In this document: positions 41,308 to 52,517 of the stretch, one piece after another
Layout: each line of letters begins with the position of its first letter
Numbering within the stretch: position 1 is the stretch's first letter
From: Cryptomeria japonica
Taxonomy: Eukaryota; Streptophyta; Pinopsida; Cupressales; Cupressaceae
Length of the DNA stretch: 64,000 bases
Reading direction: 5' to 3'
Assembly: GCF_030272615.1 (NCBI RefSeq)
Contig: NC_081409.1
Location: 203,177,949-203,241,948, forward strand
Notes under the pieces: model-generated
Told to the model about the DNA's origin: nothing
Seen by the model: the letters and a program-made list of their open reading frames with translations, nothing else
The model's database searches: none
Position numbers and translations under genes: made by a program

Positions 41308-41850
41308 TTCTATGGTTCAGAGCAGAATGATTTTGAGAATTTTGTATATATCATCGACGAATTGTTTTATATTCATTTTTTTATATATATAAATGCCCAT
41401 GAGCTGATTTTTACATGTTTAGGGACATAATTTTGTATATTTAAATGACCATGAGCTTATTTGTACATATTTCGATGCCAATTTTTGTATATTAAAATGG
41501 TGATGAGTTGAATCACACATATTTAAATGCCAAATTTTGTATAAAAGCCCATGAGATGATTTGTAACACATTTTTTTGTATATTTAAATAGCCAAGAGAT
41601 GATTTGTCCATATTTAGAGGTAAATTTTTGAATAGTATGTGACAATGTTTTGTGACTATGTTTTGAGTTTATGCGATGTGATAAGGTCAATCATGACCAT
41701 TCTTGATAGGTCAATCATGAGAATTCTTGATTTTTGTATAATCATGGAGAATTATTTGAGTCATTATTGGGTCGTGGGAGTCATAAATTGAGTCTAGATA
41801 CAATTTGAGAAAAAAATTATCATTATTGTCAAAAAAGTTGTCAAGCAACT
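41308..41850. repeat. AT-rich region with degenerate repeats of about 60-65 bp
   Basis: Words like CCATGAGCTGATTT and TTTGTATATTTAAATG recur four or five times between 41390 and 41630 with heavy divergence. No gene. Confidence 0.5.
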
Positions 41851-42277
41851 TCTACATCGCACTGGTAGGGTATGGCTCTCGGTTTCGATACTTTTGGAGG
41901 CACGACAAGAGCATACCTAACATAAACCTTCCCACCCAAACATGCTCATGAAATTGGTTTGTGCATATGACAAACATAATCAATTCAATCATATCTTGCA
42001 ACTTTGCAATGCATGCAACTAACAGTTTTTGCAGCAGGCGAAAAAATGCTACCAATTGAAAATGGCTCTGAGTCATTAGAAACTAAGATATTACATTGTA
42101 GACGAGCCTCATATGACACTACAGGTTCAAACAGATCAATCATATGTATCCTGGATTGGGAGAAATAGTCCGTCAAAGATTGACAATTTCTTGGACTTAT
42201 GGCACTTGAGAGATCGCGCTAATAGGGTATGGCTCTCAACATTCCGACACTTTGGGAGGCATGACATGAGCATGCCT
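41851..42277 (+). repeat. Tandem repeat, unit about 356 bp (left part)
   Basis: AGGGTATGGCTCTC starts at 41867 and again at 42224 (357 bp). The third occurrence is at 50160, which falls 356 bp after the second once the 7580 bp inserted at 42278 are subtracted. Confidence 0.8.
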
Positions 42278-43469
42278 TGTTGGCATTTTTGATAATAATG
42301 GTGTGATTGTTATTGATGGACACACACTTGCTTTGAGATCACTTTTTGTATGTATGAGTTATGCTCAACTGGTATTTGTTCCAAACCGGTATTATGTATT
42401 ATAGTCTTTAGACTATCGGTGTTTTGCAGAAAGTGTTTACCGATCCCAAGTGGTATGAAGACCTCAAGCGGTTCGAGGATCTCAAGTGGAAGGAAGGAAC
42501 TAAAGCGGTAGTTATCATTTTCCCAGTCTTCATTTTTGTCAACCGGTAATCGGTTTATTATTTGAACCGGTATTACTCTATGATGAGTTACCAACCAGTA
42601 ATCGGTAAAGTTGTATGAACCGGTAATACTCTGTGATGAGTTACCAACCGGTATTTTTGTGATGAGTTACCATCCACTAACACTATGACGGTGATTTTGT
42701 GTCGTGTTACCAAATGTGTCTAGATGCAATGAACCTAGGAACTTGCAATGTAATCCTATTGGACCGACATGAAATCAGATTCCTTTTTAAGGACATCATG
42801 TCTAGGGTTTTAGTAGAGAGAGTTGGTTAGGGTTTTTTGGTGGTTGATAAGTTTTTGTATGTGTGATTTTAAAAGAGAAGATCAAGTCTGTGTGTAGTAA
42901 CAAAGTGTGGATTTATTGAAGACTAAAGTAATGTTGAAATGCATTAGCAATGAGCTATCATGGATCTAATCAAGATGACTGTGCTATTTGCTACATCATT
43001 CACTTGGTGATTACTCATATCTTCGACAAGTCTGAAACCCTTAACCGGGTAGGCTTGGCAAAGCCTTTGTAAATCCTCTAACAAGGTGGTTCACAACTGT
43101 GGATCTGAAATCCTCTCACAAGGTAGTCTTTAATCGAACTTATCTCCTAATAGAGATTGAGATTCCTATCAGGATCTGTTCTGGTGAAGAACATTGTATG
43201 ACCTTAACCGGTCTGGTTACTATTCTGCAGATAGTTACTTGTGAGTTTCATTTCACCGTGGTTTTTCCCATTTGGGTTTCCACGTCAAAATCTCTTCTAT
43301 TCTGGTGATTGTGCTTCTATGGGTGAATGCCTGATTTGTTGTTTGGTTTGCATTTGTGTTAACCAGTTTGTTAGTAAAACTGTTATACCGGTTTACTGCT
43401 AAATTGTTTAAGTGTTTGAGTTCAATAACTTTTGGTATACTAATTCACCCCCCCTCTTAGTATTCATCA
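42278..43469 (+). repeat. 5' LTR of the non-autonomous copia-type element
   Basis: Contains several AACCGGTAAT words and a repeated GATGAGTTACCA (42575-42680), plus a TTTGGGTTTCCAC word near the end, all shared with 48652-49852. Confidence 0.85.
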
Positions 43470-43470
43470 A

Positions 43471-43483
43471 TAGGTATCAGAGC
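43471..43483 (+). promoter_or_regulatory. Primer-binding site
   Basis: AGGTATCAGAGC two bases after the LTR end; complementary to initiator tRNA-Met apart from the first base. Confidence 0.8.
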
Positions 43484-43519
43484 TAACCTTTCTATAATTT
43501 TAACCACTTGGAAAGAGAT

Positions 43520-44800
43520 ATGGGGGAATATACTATGAGGGAACTTACTCATTGGCTCACTCAGATTGAGAAAGCCTATGATGAACTCAAAGTCAAGTAT
43601 AAGGCCTCTATGGCAAAAAGAAGAGAGCATGCTGAGAAACTTATGGAGCTAGCTGAAATTAGTTCCTTTGATGAAGTGGACATGGAAGCCCTACTTGAAG
43701 AAGTTGAAAAACTGAATGAGTCTAATGCTAACCTAAGAAGGGAGCTTGAAGGACTGACTATCAGGATGTTTCAAGAGCTTGAGAACTGGAGAAAAGTTGA
43801 AGATCTGGTAAAAGACAAAGATCATGAGATCTCCAAGCTAAAGCAAAAAATCAGTGCACTTACCGCTCATCTCCAAGAAAGCAAAGTGGAAAAAGAAGAA
43901 ATGCAAGGTGAACTAAACATGGCTATTTCTGAGAATGCAACTTTGAAGGAATCCAATGCTACTATTTCCAAAGAACTCACTGAGTCAAAGGAAATACTTG
44001 CCAAATTCAATAAGAGCACTGTTAAGCTAGAGCAAAAACTTCAATTAGCTAAACCGGTAAAGAATACTAATGGAATTGGCTTCTCTGAATATAAGGAAGG
44101 TGAGACCTCTAGAGCAAAAGATGTAGCATCAAAGAAGCAATCGACATCAAAGGATAAAGGTAAGCAAAAGTTCAAACCTATTTTCTTTAATTGTCTCAAG
44201 GAAGGACATATTGCTAATGTATGTAGAAATAAGGCTTACAATAACTTTCCTTAGTTTCTAAGCAATAAGCCTAGAACCAATAGATTCAATGGAAATTGTT
44301 ATGCATGCAACAAGTTTGGGCATAGAGCATTTGAATGCAGGTCTTTCATGCACAACACCGAAAGGTATCCTCAAAGGAGTCAAGGAGTTTTTCGTTAACC
44401 CTCTGAGAACCGAAATCCAAACTGGTTTAGTACCTATAATCATCAGTCAGGTAGCGGTGGCTATCAAGCAGCAATTGGATGGAGAGAAACCTGTTTGATT
44501 TGTCATAATAGTGTTCACACTGTTGCAACATGTAGAAGGGAAAATGGAAACATGAATAATGGACCTTGGAGAGCACTTGGAATGGTTTGCTATCATTGCA
44601 ACAAACCAGGTCATACAACAAGATTCTGCAGAATGAGAAAGAATATATCCGATAATATACTGGTCACTCTGGAAGGAAAGATTGATGTTGAAACTGTTCA
44701 AGCGGATATGAAAAAAACCTGGAAAAAGAAGCCATAAGAAGTGTCTCAAGAAGAACTGGTTTCTGCACCTAGTGTGGAAACCTCTGTACCGGCAAACTAA
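43520..44800 (+). pseudogene. Gag-like protein: coiled coil plus four CCHC zinc knuckles
   Basis: One frame from ATG 43520 to TAA near 44800, with internal stops TAG 44252, TAA about 44397 and TAA 44735. Residues 1 to about 190 are strongly helical and charged (coiled coil, for example ANLRRELEGL, KDHEISKLKQKISAL). A Lys/Ser-rich stretch follows, then four CX2CX4HX4C motifs: FFNCLKEGHIANVC (first Cys replaced by Phe), CYACNKFGHRAFEC, CLICHNSVHTVATC and CYHCNKPGHTTRFC. One or two knuckles are usual in LTR-element gag. It likely bound the element RNA. No standard copia gag fold is recognised in the N-terminal part, so a different origin is possible. The start is chosen because it is the first ATG after the primer-binding site. 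Confidence 0.75.
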
Positions 44801-45242
44801 GCTACAGAAAAGCTTAGGGGGAAACAAATCGGTGAAATGTTTTGAACCCTCGATTTGCACCAGTAAAAGACCTTAACAGGTATGAGATACCTATCAATTG
44901 GCAGAAGACCGGAAACGGTAAAAGGAAAATTAGGGTTTACACCCTAATAGTGGAGCATTTATTATGGTAGGTGAAGAATTTGTTTAAAAGAAATTTTCAA
45001 GTCATTTTCACTTATCAGTTTGCGAGCGAAGAAGTTTTCAAGTGCAGAGTGACAAAAGATGAATTTTCTTGTTATTTGGAAATATTTCAAAAACCTTGAA
45101 GAAGAATCAGAAGATAATATCAATCGGTCAAGTGGAGAACACAAAGCGGTGATCCAACAACTGAAGTAGTGTGTGGCGAAGTGGAATTTGCAAGCCCTAA
45201 ATCTCAACTTACGAAGGTATTTTTTGAGTTTCTCTGTTTATC
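44801..45242. other. Spacer between the two ORFs
   Basis: Non-coding; has several ACCGG words. No feature recognised. Confidence 0.4.
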
Positions 45243-48200
45243 ATGGCTTCTGCATTGCACTCTAGTTCTAGTGCACCCGTTGATTCAATAGATTTCATCC
45301 AACGGAAGGCAAAATATAATGCCCTATCCCAAATACCCATTGGTGTTATAGTTGAGGAAGGTATTTCAGATTATATTGATTGTAAAATTGAAGACTTAGG
45401 ATCTCTAGCAATCCAATCTTAGTTAAGTTTATTTTGCGGGAAGGACAAGAAGATCAAACCGAAATTCAACATCTTAGAAAAGAAGAAGCTTCACAATGCG
45501 GTCTATTTCCTTGAAGAATTTTACAGATGATCACATCCGCATCATTCTAAGCAGAGTGCACGGTGACAAAATGTATTTAGAGCGGACACATGACATCACA
45601 CTGGAAGCGATTCATGCCGTCACCAGTTTCTGTAATGTTGGAGAAGTGCCAGCCTTGAGGAAGATCATCAAGACCGAAATGACCAAGCTCACCAGTTCTG
45701 TGAGTGACCAACAGGGAATGACCATCAATACCATCAAGGATAATCTGGTCAAATATGCCTGCATAGTGATAGGTTACTGGACATTCTATGCTAGCAGAAT
45801 TAACTTTGTCTCTACTATAGTAGTAAATGCCGCCAACAGGATGATCATGGAAGATGCCTTGTTTGATTTATGCACCTATATGAAAAGGCAAGTTCTGGTG
45901 AACCTGAAGTCAATTAAACAGGACAATGCCTTAAGATTTAAATTTGGACAACTATTGGTCGGATTGTCATTCTACTTCCAAGGCTATTTCCCAGGAGTCA
46001 GAGATATTCAGTGGTCTACTGACCAACTGGTTACAAAGCAAATCAAAGAAAGTCTTCAAGCAGTTGGAACTGGTTATCCTGAAGTCCTGAACAAATACTT
46101 TGATGAGTTCAGACACAAGATGAGCCAAAGGGTGAGAATATCTGGTGATATTCTCAAGAAGTATGAAGAAGATATCTGCTTTATCATCAGAGTAGATGAG
46201 TGCATAATGGAGGTGGTTGAGCCCAGAAAGGAAGAAGTAAAGCCTATGGGATATGAGGTGATGTATGACATGCTAGACGGGTATGCTTCTACCCTACTTG
46301 CCTCACCGCTTGATTGTAAGAAGAAGAGAACCGACACCTATTTGGAAAGGGTTACACCGGTTGAAGAACCTTCAGTAAACAAGAGAAAGGCAGTGTCATC
46401 TATATCAGTACCAGTTACTTCAGCAAGTCCTAAAGTGACCAAGCGGTCATCAACAAAGAAGAAACTGAAAGTTGCACCCGCCAAGGTATTTGTGAGGAAA
46501 CGGAAGACAAAAGGCAACACACCGAACTCAGAGGACACAAAATCTGAAGAACAGCCTAAGAAGACTAGGCAAACGAGGAAGAAGACAAAGACAACCAGCA
46601 ATGAACCGACATCATCAACACGGGTAAATATTGATATTTCCCCTTACAAACCATTGACACATTGTCAAAGAACTATTAAGAATATTAGGAGAAAAGTGTT
46701 GAGCGATTTAGTAGATTATTTTGATGATTTCAATGACAATGCGAAAGAGGAAGTTGAACAGGAAGTTATTCAATATTTATGTATTAATGACCGATCGCCA
46801 TCAAAAATTAAATCTGTAACACTAGATCCTTTATACAATTCTTTAGACAACAAATGGCGCATTGCCATAGAAAAGGAACTGGAAATAAGAGAGGAAATAT
46901 TTGCTCAATATTTTCCTGATGTGTCTAATTCAGAACTTTATGAAGTTATGGAAAAATGTAAAGGCCTCTTCTTCATGAGAAGAAGGAGACTCTTGTTGCT
47001 AGAAGGGAAAGCCCCTGAAGTGGTAAAAGATACCCACTCTCATGCCAAAGCCGCTCTGAGGTTGCACCAAGTCTCCAAAGCCAACAAGAAGGCTGAGCAA
47101 GAACCAGAAACTGGAAAACCGGATGAGGTGTATAATAGTGAAGGAGAACAGGTCATTGAGAAAATGGACCCTATTGATGTTGATGCCTTGGATAGTAAAA
47201 ATGTCACTCCTGATGCACCAAAGGAAAAAGTTGATAAAGAAAGAATGGACAAGGAGAAACAGGACAAAGAAAAGGCTGATAGAGAGTAAGCGGAGAATGA
47301 GGAAAATAAACAGGAAGAGGAGAAGAGAAAAGAAGAGGAAGCAGGAAGAGGAGAAGAAGAAGAAGGATAAAGAAAAAGAGAAGCGGAAAGAAGAAGATAG
47401 GAAGAAGGAAGAAGAGAAAGGAAAGAAAGAAGAAGAGGAGCAAAAGAAGGCAGAAGAGGAAAAATAAAAAGCTAAGGACAAGGAGGAAGCGGCAAAGAGC
47501 GCACAAGTGGAGACCTCAAAGGCAACTGGTAGTCAAGCCAAACCAGCTGACATTACCAATCCCATTGACCTCCAATCTGCAAATGAATTGGAGCTGCTGC
47601 AAAGCATTAAGCTTTTCCAAGAGTGACTAGAAGCGCTAAGGAGGAAAAAGGAGCAAGATGTCATTCAAACTGCGGTGGAAACTCTTACCAGTTTGATTCC
47701 CGGTACCAATCTCCTAAGTACCGATTCCTCTCTAGCTCAACTGAAACTCTTATGCATAGTTGTAGAAGACCAAGTGCAATGTCTGGAAGATGTTGTTGAA
47801 GCCAATGCACAAAAGAAGCATCAAAAGGCATTGAACACTGCCTTAGTGAAGAAGTTAAATGAGCTCCGGTCTGAACTACAGAAAGCACAAAAAGACATTA
47901 GAGATTCTCTTGATGAGGGGAATCTACTACTTAGTAAGATATGTCAACCCCATCTATTCTGTGATGATGTGCTTGCTTAGAAAGATAAACTACAAACTGA
48001 TTTGGAGGCATACATAAGCACCTTCAAGACGCCCTATGATTCCTTCACCACATATGGGCAAACCGTTCATCGGTTTCAACTCCAGACTGCAAGAATAGAG
48101 TTAGAGATTAGCAACCGGACCAGAGATTTGCAGGAACTTCAATTAGTTCTACTACCTCGACTACAAATACTTCAGAAATGCTATCTCAATCTGGATGCCT

Positions 48201-48370
48201 TAACGGTCACTCAAGCAATGAGTACCTTGGACGCCATGGAAGAATAGGTATCCTAGCTGCAAACGGAAAGTGAGGTTGCTACCTCATTTCTTGAGCCATG
48301 GTCCTTATCCATAAAGACATTTATGCAGGACTTTAAATCAGTTTTTGACAAGTTTCACTCTTTATTGTCA
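45243..48370 (+). pseudogene. Large novel ORF in place of pol (unknown function)
   Basis: Starts MASALHSSSSAPVDSIDF at 45243. A TAG at about 45420 and a frameshift near 45515 lead into 597 open codons (to 47289), and a further shift leads to frame 47290-48370 with stops at about 47464, 47623, 47978, 48245 and 48251. The first 280 residues form a conserved-looking globular part (DDHIRIILSRVHGDKMYLER, GMTINTI, FGQLLVGLSFYFQGYFPG). A basic segment follows (KKKLKVAPAKVFVRKRKTKG, nuclear-signal-like), then a second domain (SPYKPLTHCQRTIKNIRRKV), a stretch of about 100 residues that is almost all Lys/Glu, and a C-terminal coiled coil (LNELRSELQKAQKDIRDSL). No RT, protease or integrase motif is present. 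I do not recognise the family. Being the main coding content of an element that transposed, it is unlikely to be random. Confidence 0.6.
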
Positions 48371-48651
48371 TAAACACTTATTATTTTTGATAATATGAAT
48401 AGGGGTTATTCAGTTGTACTTTGTCATTGTTGGCAAAGGGGGAGTAGTATTCTGTATTTAAAATTTTGCTGCATCTTATGTATACTTTCATGTTCATCTC
48501 TGTAAGGGAGTAGTATACATTGTATTTTTTGCAAAAGGGATAGTGTATATGCTTAAGGGGAGTAATTTTGATTAATGGTATATTTTTGTTGTAAAACACT
48601 TAGATGTCAAAATTTTTCCTAAGTGTTGCCATCAATGCCAAAGGAGGAGAT
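48371..48651 (+). other. 3' untranslated region and polypurine tract
   Basis: Contains GGCAAAGGGGGAGTAGT (about 48432) and the LTR-adjacent tract CCAAAGGAGGAGAT (48638-48651). Confidence 0.65.
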
Positions 48652-49852
48652 TGATGGCATTTTTTATAATAATAGTGTGATTGTCATTGATGGACACACA
48701 CTTTCTTTGAGATCACTTTTTGTATGTATGAGTTATGCTCAACCGGTATTTGTTCCAAATCGGTATTATGTATTATAGTCTTTAGACTATCGGTGTTTTG
48801 CAGAAAGTGTTTACCGATCCCAAGTTGTATGAAGACCTCAAGCGGTTCGAGGATCTCAAGCGAAAGGAAGGAACTAAACTGGCAATTATCATTTTCCCAA
48901 TCTTCATTTTTGTCAACCAGTAATCAGTTTATTATTTGAACCAGTATTACTCTGTGATGAGTTACCAACCAGTAATCGGTAAAGTTGTATGAACCGGTAA
49001 TACTCTGTGATGAGTTACCAACCGGTATTTTTGTGATGAGTTACCATCCACTGACACTATGACGGTGATTTTGTGTCGTGTTACCAAATGTGTCTAGATG
49101 CAATGAACCTAGGAACTTGCAATGTAATCCTATTGGACCGACATGAAATCAGATTCCTTTTTAAGGACATCATGTCTAGGGTTTTAGTAGAGAGAGTTGG
49201 TTAGGGTTTTTTGGTGGTTGATAAGTTTTTGTATGTGCGATCTTAAAAGAGAAGATCAAGTTTGTGCATAGTAACAGAGTGTGGATTTACTGAAGACTAA
49301 AGTAATGCTAAAATGCATTAGCAATGAGCTATCATGGATCTAATCAAGATGACTGTGCTATTTGCTAGATCATTCACTTGTTGATTACTCACATCTTCGA
49401 CAAGTCTGAAACCCTTAACCGGGTAGGCTTGGCAAAGCCTTTGTAAATCCTCTAACAAGGTGGTTCACAATTGTAGATCTAAAATCCCCTCATAAGGTAG
49501 TCTTTAATTGGACTTATCTCCTAACAAAGATTGAGATTCTTAACAAGATCTGTTATGGTGAAGAACATTGTATGACCTTAACCGGTCTGGTTACTATTCT
49601 GCAGATAGTTACTTGTGAGTTTCATCTCACTGTGGTTTTTCCCATTTGGGTTTCCACATCAAAATATCTTGTGTTATGGTGATTGTGCTTCTGTGGGTGA
49701 ATGCCTTATTTGTTGTTTGGTTTGCATTTGTGTTAATCGGTTTGTTAGTAAAACTGTTATACCGGTTTACTACTAAATTGTTTAAGTGTTTGAGTTCAGT
49801 AATTTTTGTTATACTAATTCACCCCCCCCCCCCCCCCTCTTAGAATTCATCA
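48652..49852 (+). repeat. 3' LTR of the non-autonomous copia-type element
   Basis: Pairs with 42278-43469. A C run of 17 bases at about 49821-49837 replaces the shorter run of the 5' LTR. Confidence 0.85.
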
Positions 49853-50260
49853 TACCTAGCATAAACCTGGTCACCTGGGTGCTCTTGTGATGTTTTTTTG
49901 TGCACACAATGAACAAAATCAATTCTAGCCTATCTTGCAACTTTGCATGCATGCAACTGAGGATTTTTAGAGTAGGCAAAAAAATGCTACCAATTGAAAA
50001 TGGCTTCGATTTGTCAGACTAAGATAGGCCATTGTAGACGAGTCTCATGTGACCCTACAGGTTCAAATGGATCAAACATATGTTTCCTATATTGGGAGAA
50101 ACAGTCTATCAAAGTTTGAAATTTTTTTGGACTCAAGGCACTTGAGAGATCGTGCCAGTAGGGTATGCCTCTCGACATTTCGGTACTTTGGGAGGTATGA
50201 CAGGAGCATTCCTATTATAATCCTTCCCACCTAGACGTGCTCGTGACATTGGTTTGTGCA
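49853..50260 (+). repeat. Tandem repeat, unit about 356 bp (right part)
   Basis: Continues the array broken at 42277. TACCTAGCATAAACC matches 41908-41925, and GAGATCGTGCCAGTAGGGTATGCC (in part) at about 50145 matches 42210 and 41860. Confidence 0.75.
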
Positions 50261-50279
50261 CATGATGAATGGAATCAAT

Positions 50280-50470
50280 TCTATCCTATCTTTCAACTTT
50301 GACAACTTTGACAACTTTGACAACTTTGACAACAACTAAGAAAAATTTACATCTTTTATCCAAATGAGCCCGGACTTTGACAACTTTGACAACAATTGAG
50401 CAACTTTTACATCTTTTATCCAAATGACCCCAAACTTTCACAAATGGCTTCAAATGATCATTAATGGTCC
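50280..50470. repeat. Short tandem words GACAACTTT and a 65-bp duplication
   Basis: GACAACTTT repeats four times at about 50310-50335. ACATCTTTTATCCAAATGA occurs at about 50349 and 50409 with GACTTTGACAACTTTGACAAC between. Confidence 0.7.
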
Positions 50471-50662
50471 CAAATTACCTTATTTAGATAAAACAATGGT
50501 AAAACAAGACGAGAACCAAAATTTGAGCATTGTGGGCATGAGGGTGCTCTCACACCACACACATTGACTAATATAAATGAAAGGAATCAAAAGCATCCAG
50601 TGATCATTACCATGGATCAAATTTGACCATTACCATTGAATTTCATTTTCATTGAAACAAAG

Positions 50663-51038
50663 AGTTTTGTAGGGTTATTTCAACATTTTAGAAAGTTTAT
50701 CAAATCATATTCCATGATTGCAATGTTTTATATCATAGATTTTTGTTGTTTATATTCATATTGTTGATTACATAGGCAAATATTCGTTTAACTTTATAAA
50801 AGGGCAGCCATAAAATACAACGAATACACAATAATGAACTCAATACAAGGAGTTTTGTAGGGTTAATTCAACATTTTAAAAAGTTTATCAAATCATATTC
50901 AATGATTGCAATGTTTTATATCATAGATTTGTATTGTTTATATTCATATTGTTGATTACATCGGCAAATAATCATTTAACTTTATAAAAGGACAATCACC
51001 AAATACAATGAATACACAATAATGAACTCAATACACAT
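50663..51038. repeat. Two tandem copies of a 188-bp unit
   Basis: AGTTTTGTAGGGTTA begins at 50663 and 50851. The copies share most bases through AACTCAATACA at their ends. Confidence 0.85.
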
Positions 51039-51894
51039 TTATTGAATCAAATATCAACATTTATATATATCAAAAAGGCATGTATGCCAAGTCAATACAA
51101 GTATTACAAAAATGTGGCATATGCCATGTCCAAATCGATATATAATAAAAATATAAAATATATCTACATGTATTGGTCATTCAATGACCACAAATAACAC
51201 TATATGATCCCATACTTGTGGTGGATCATCAAAGTCGAGCCTTTTCAATGCAATACATGGCTACAAAACCATATTTCAAAAGCCAAGTTAGAATCCTTTT
51301 GTAGAAGATAGCTCACAATTATCAACATAACTATGCATTTAACTATAAATTCTTTGCAATTGAAATGTAGATTACCTCATTGGTTGATCTCGGATCTAAT
51401 ATCTTTTCTCTCTTCTCCTTGTTAGTCTTAGGAGTTTTCAATTGAAAATACCAAGTTATGGTCGAACCGTGAATGGGGCTATTGTAGATTAAATGCACAA
51501 TTAATACAATGTACTAACATATATACATCAAAAACACTAAAAAACTATAATATAGAGAACAAAAGTGTACTGGAGCCTAAGATGCTTCTCTAATAGACTG
51601 AGGAGGGCTCACCATTGATGGAGTAACTATCACTATTACCTGTACAAAAAATGATCAAAGATTAAATATAATGGTAAGTATTATAGGTTAAAAACAATTA
51701 ATGGAATATATCGAACAAAAGTGTACTGGAGTCTGAGATGCTTCTCCTATACACGGAGGAGGACTCTCCATTGATGAAGCAGCTATGGATATTTCTTGTA
51801 TGAAAAAATGATAAGGTTATAATTTATCACAAGTTCACATGTACACATGCATATAATCATCTTATCATTTTTTCAATTATAATCTTATCATTTT
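51039..51894. repeat. AT-rich region with a 156-bp duplication
   Basis: GAACAAAAGTGTACTGGAG occurs at 51557 and 51713, each followed by a similar stretch of about 90 bp. Nothing coding is seen in the region. Confidence 0.6.
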
Positions 51895-52517
51895 TCAAAT
51901 TTGTAATTCAATTCCTCTTTTCCTTCAAAACCCTAATAGGGTCCTATTTTCACATTTGAACCTTAATTTCGCCTATATAGAGATCGTAAAATTTGCCAAT
52001 TTTTTGGGGTTAGCTTTAAAATCATCGTAATATTCATCCCTGAAAATTTCTAATTGGTCGAGCCATGTGCATTCCCGCCACAGTCAACTTTTTTCCCAAA
52101 ATTTTAGGAAACTGTTATGACTGTATTTAATAGCCTAAATCCATAAGATTACCCGATTTTGTCGATTTTTTATCCCACTAGAATCGAAAATACTTCCAAA
52201 TTCAAGAAAAATTTTAAAATTAAGAGGTTAATTTTAATCTGCCCTAATTTTAAAAATTCCAATTTCTTTTGATTTACTCCAAAATTATTATTTTTGTGGA
52301 AATTGTGTCTTTTTTCTTTCTCCAACAAAGTTCAAATTGTTTAATCATTATTTGCTTAAATTTTGCATTACTCAATTTTGTAAACTTTGTTCCTATAATT
52401 CAAAATTCAAAATTTTCTCTCTAGTGAATGATTTTTACCACTATTAGTCCTACCTATACTATCCTCGTTAGACAAAGCATTAGAATTAAGGCCTCCCAAG
52501 GTTTAATTATCGAAGAG
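51895..52517 (+). other. Truncated 5' leader of the second gag-only element
   Basis: Matches the reverse complement of about 24130-24720 in element A. Non-coding up to the ATG at 52518. Confidence 0.6.

Larger units (their letters stand above)
42278..49852 (+). mobile_element. Non-autonomous copia-type LTR element encoding a four-knuckle protein and a large novel ORF
   Basis: LTRs at 42278-43469 and 48652-49852 (about 1.2 kb) begin TGTTGGCATTTTT / TGATGGCATTTTT and end ATTCATCA. Flanks are TGCCT (42273-42277) and TACCT (49853-49857), a 5-bp duplication with one change. A primer-binding site (GGTATCAGAGC, 43473-43483) and a polypurine tract (CCAAAGGAGGAGAT, 48638-48651) are present. The 5.2-kb internal region has no protease, integrase or RT. 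It carries a coiled-coil/zinc-knuckle protein (43520-44800) and a second long ORF (45243-48370), both decayed. Confidence 0.85.

Noticed and set aside
46999-47506. Phe/Ser/Leu-rich minus-strand ORFs that look like membrane proteins
   Set aside because: Reverse of the Lys/Glu-rich (GAA/AAG) stretch of the ORF at 45243.
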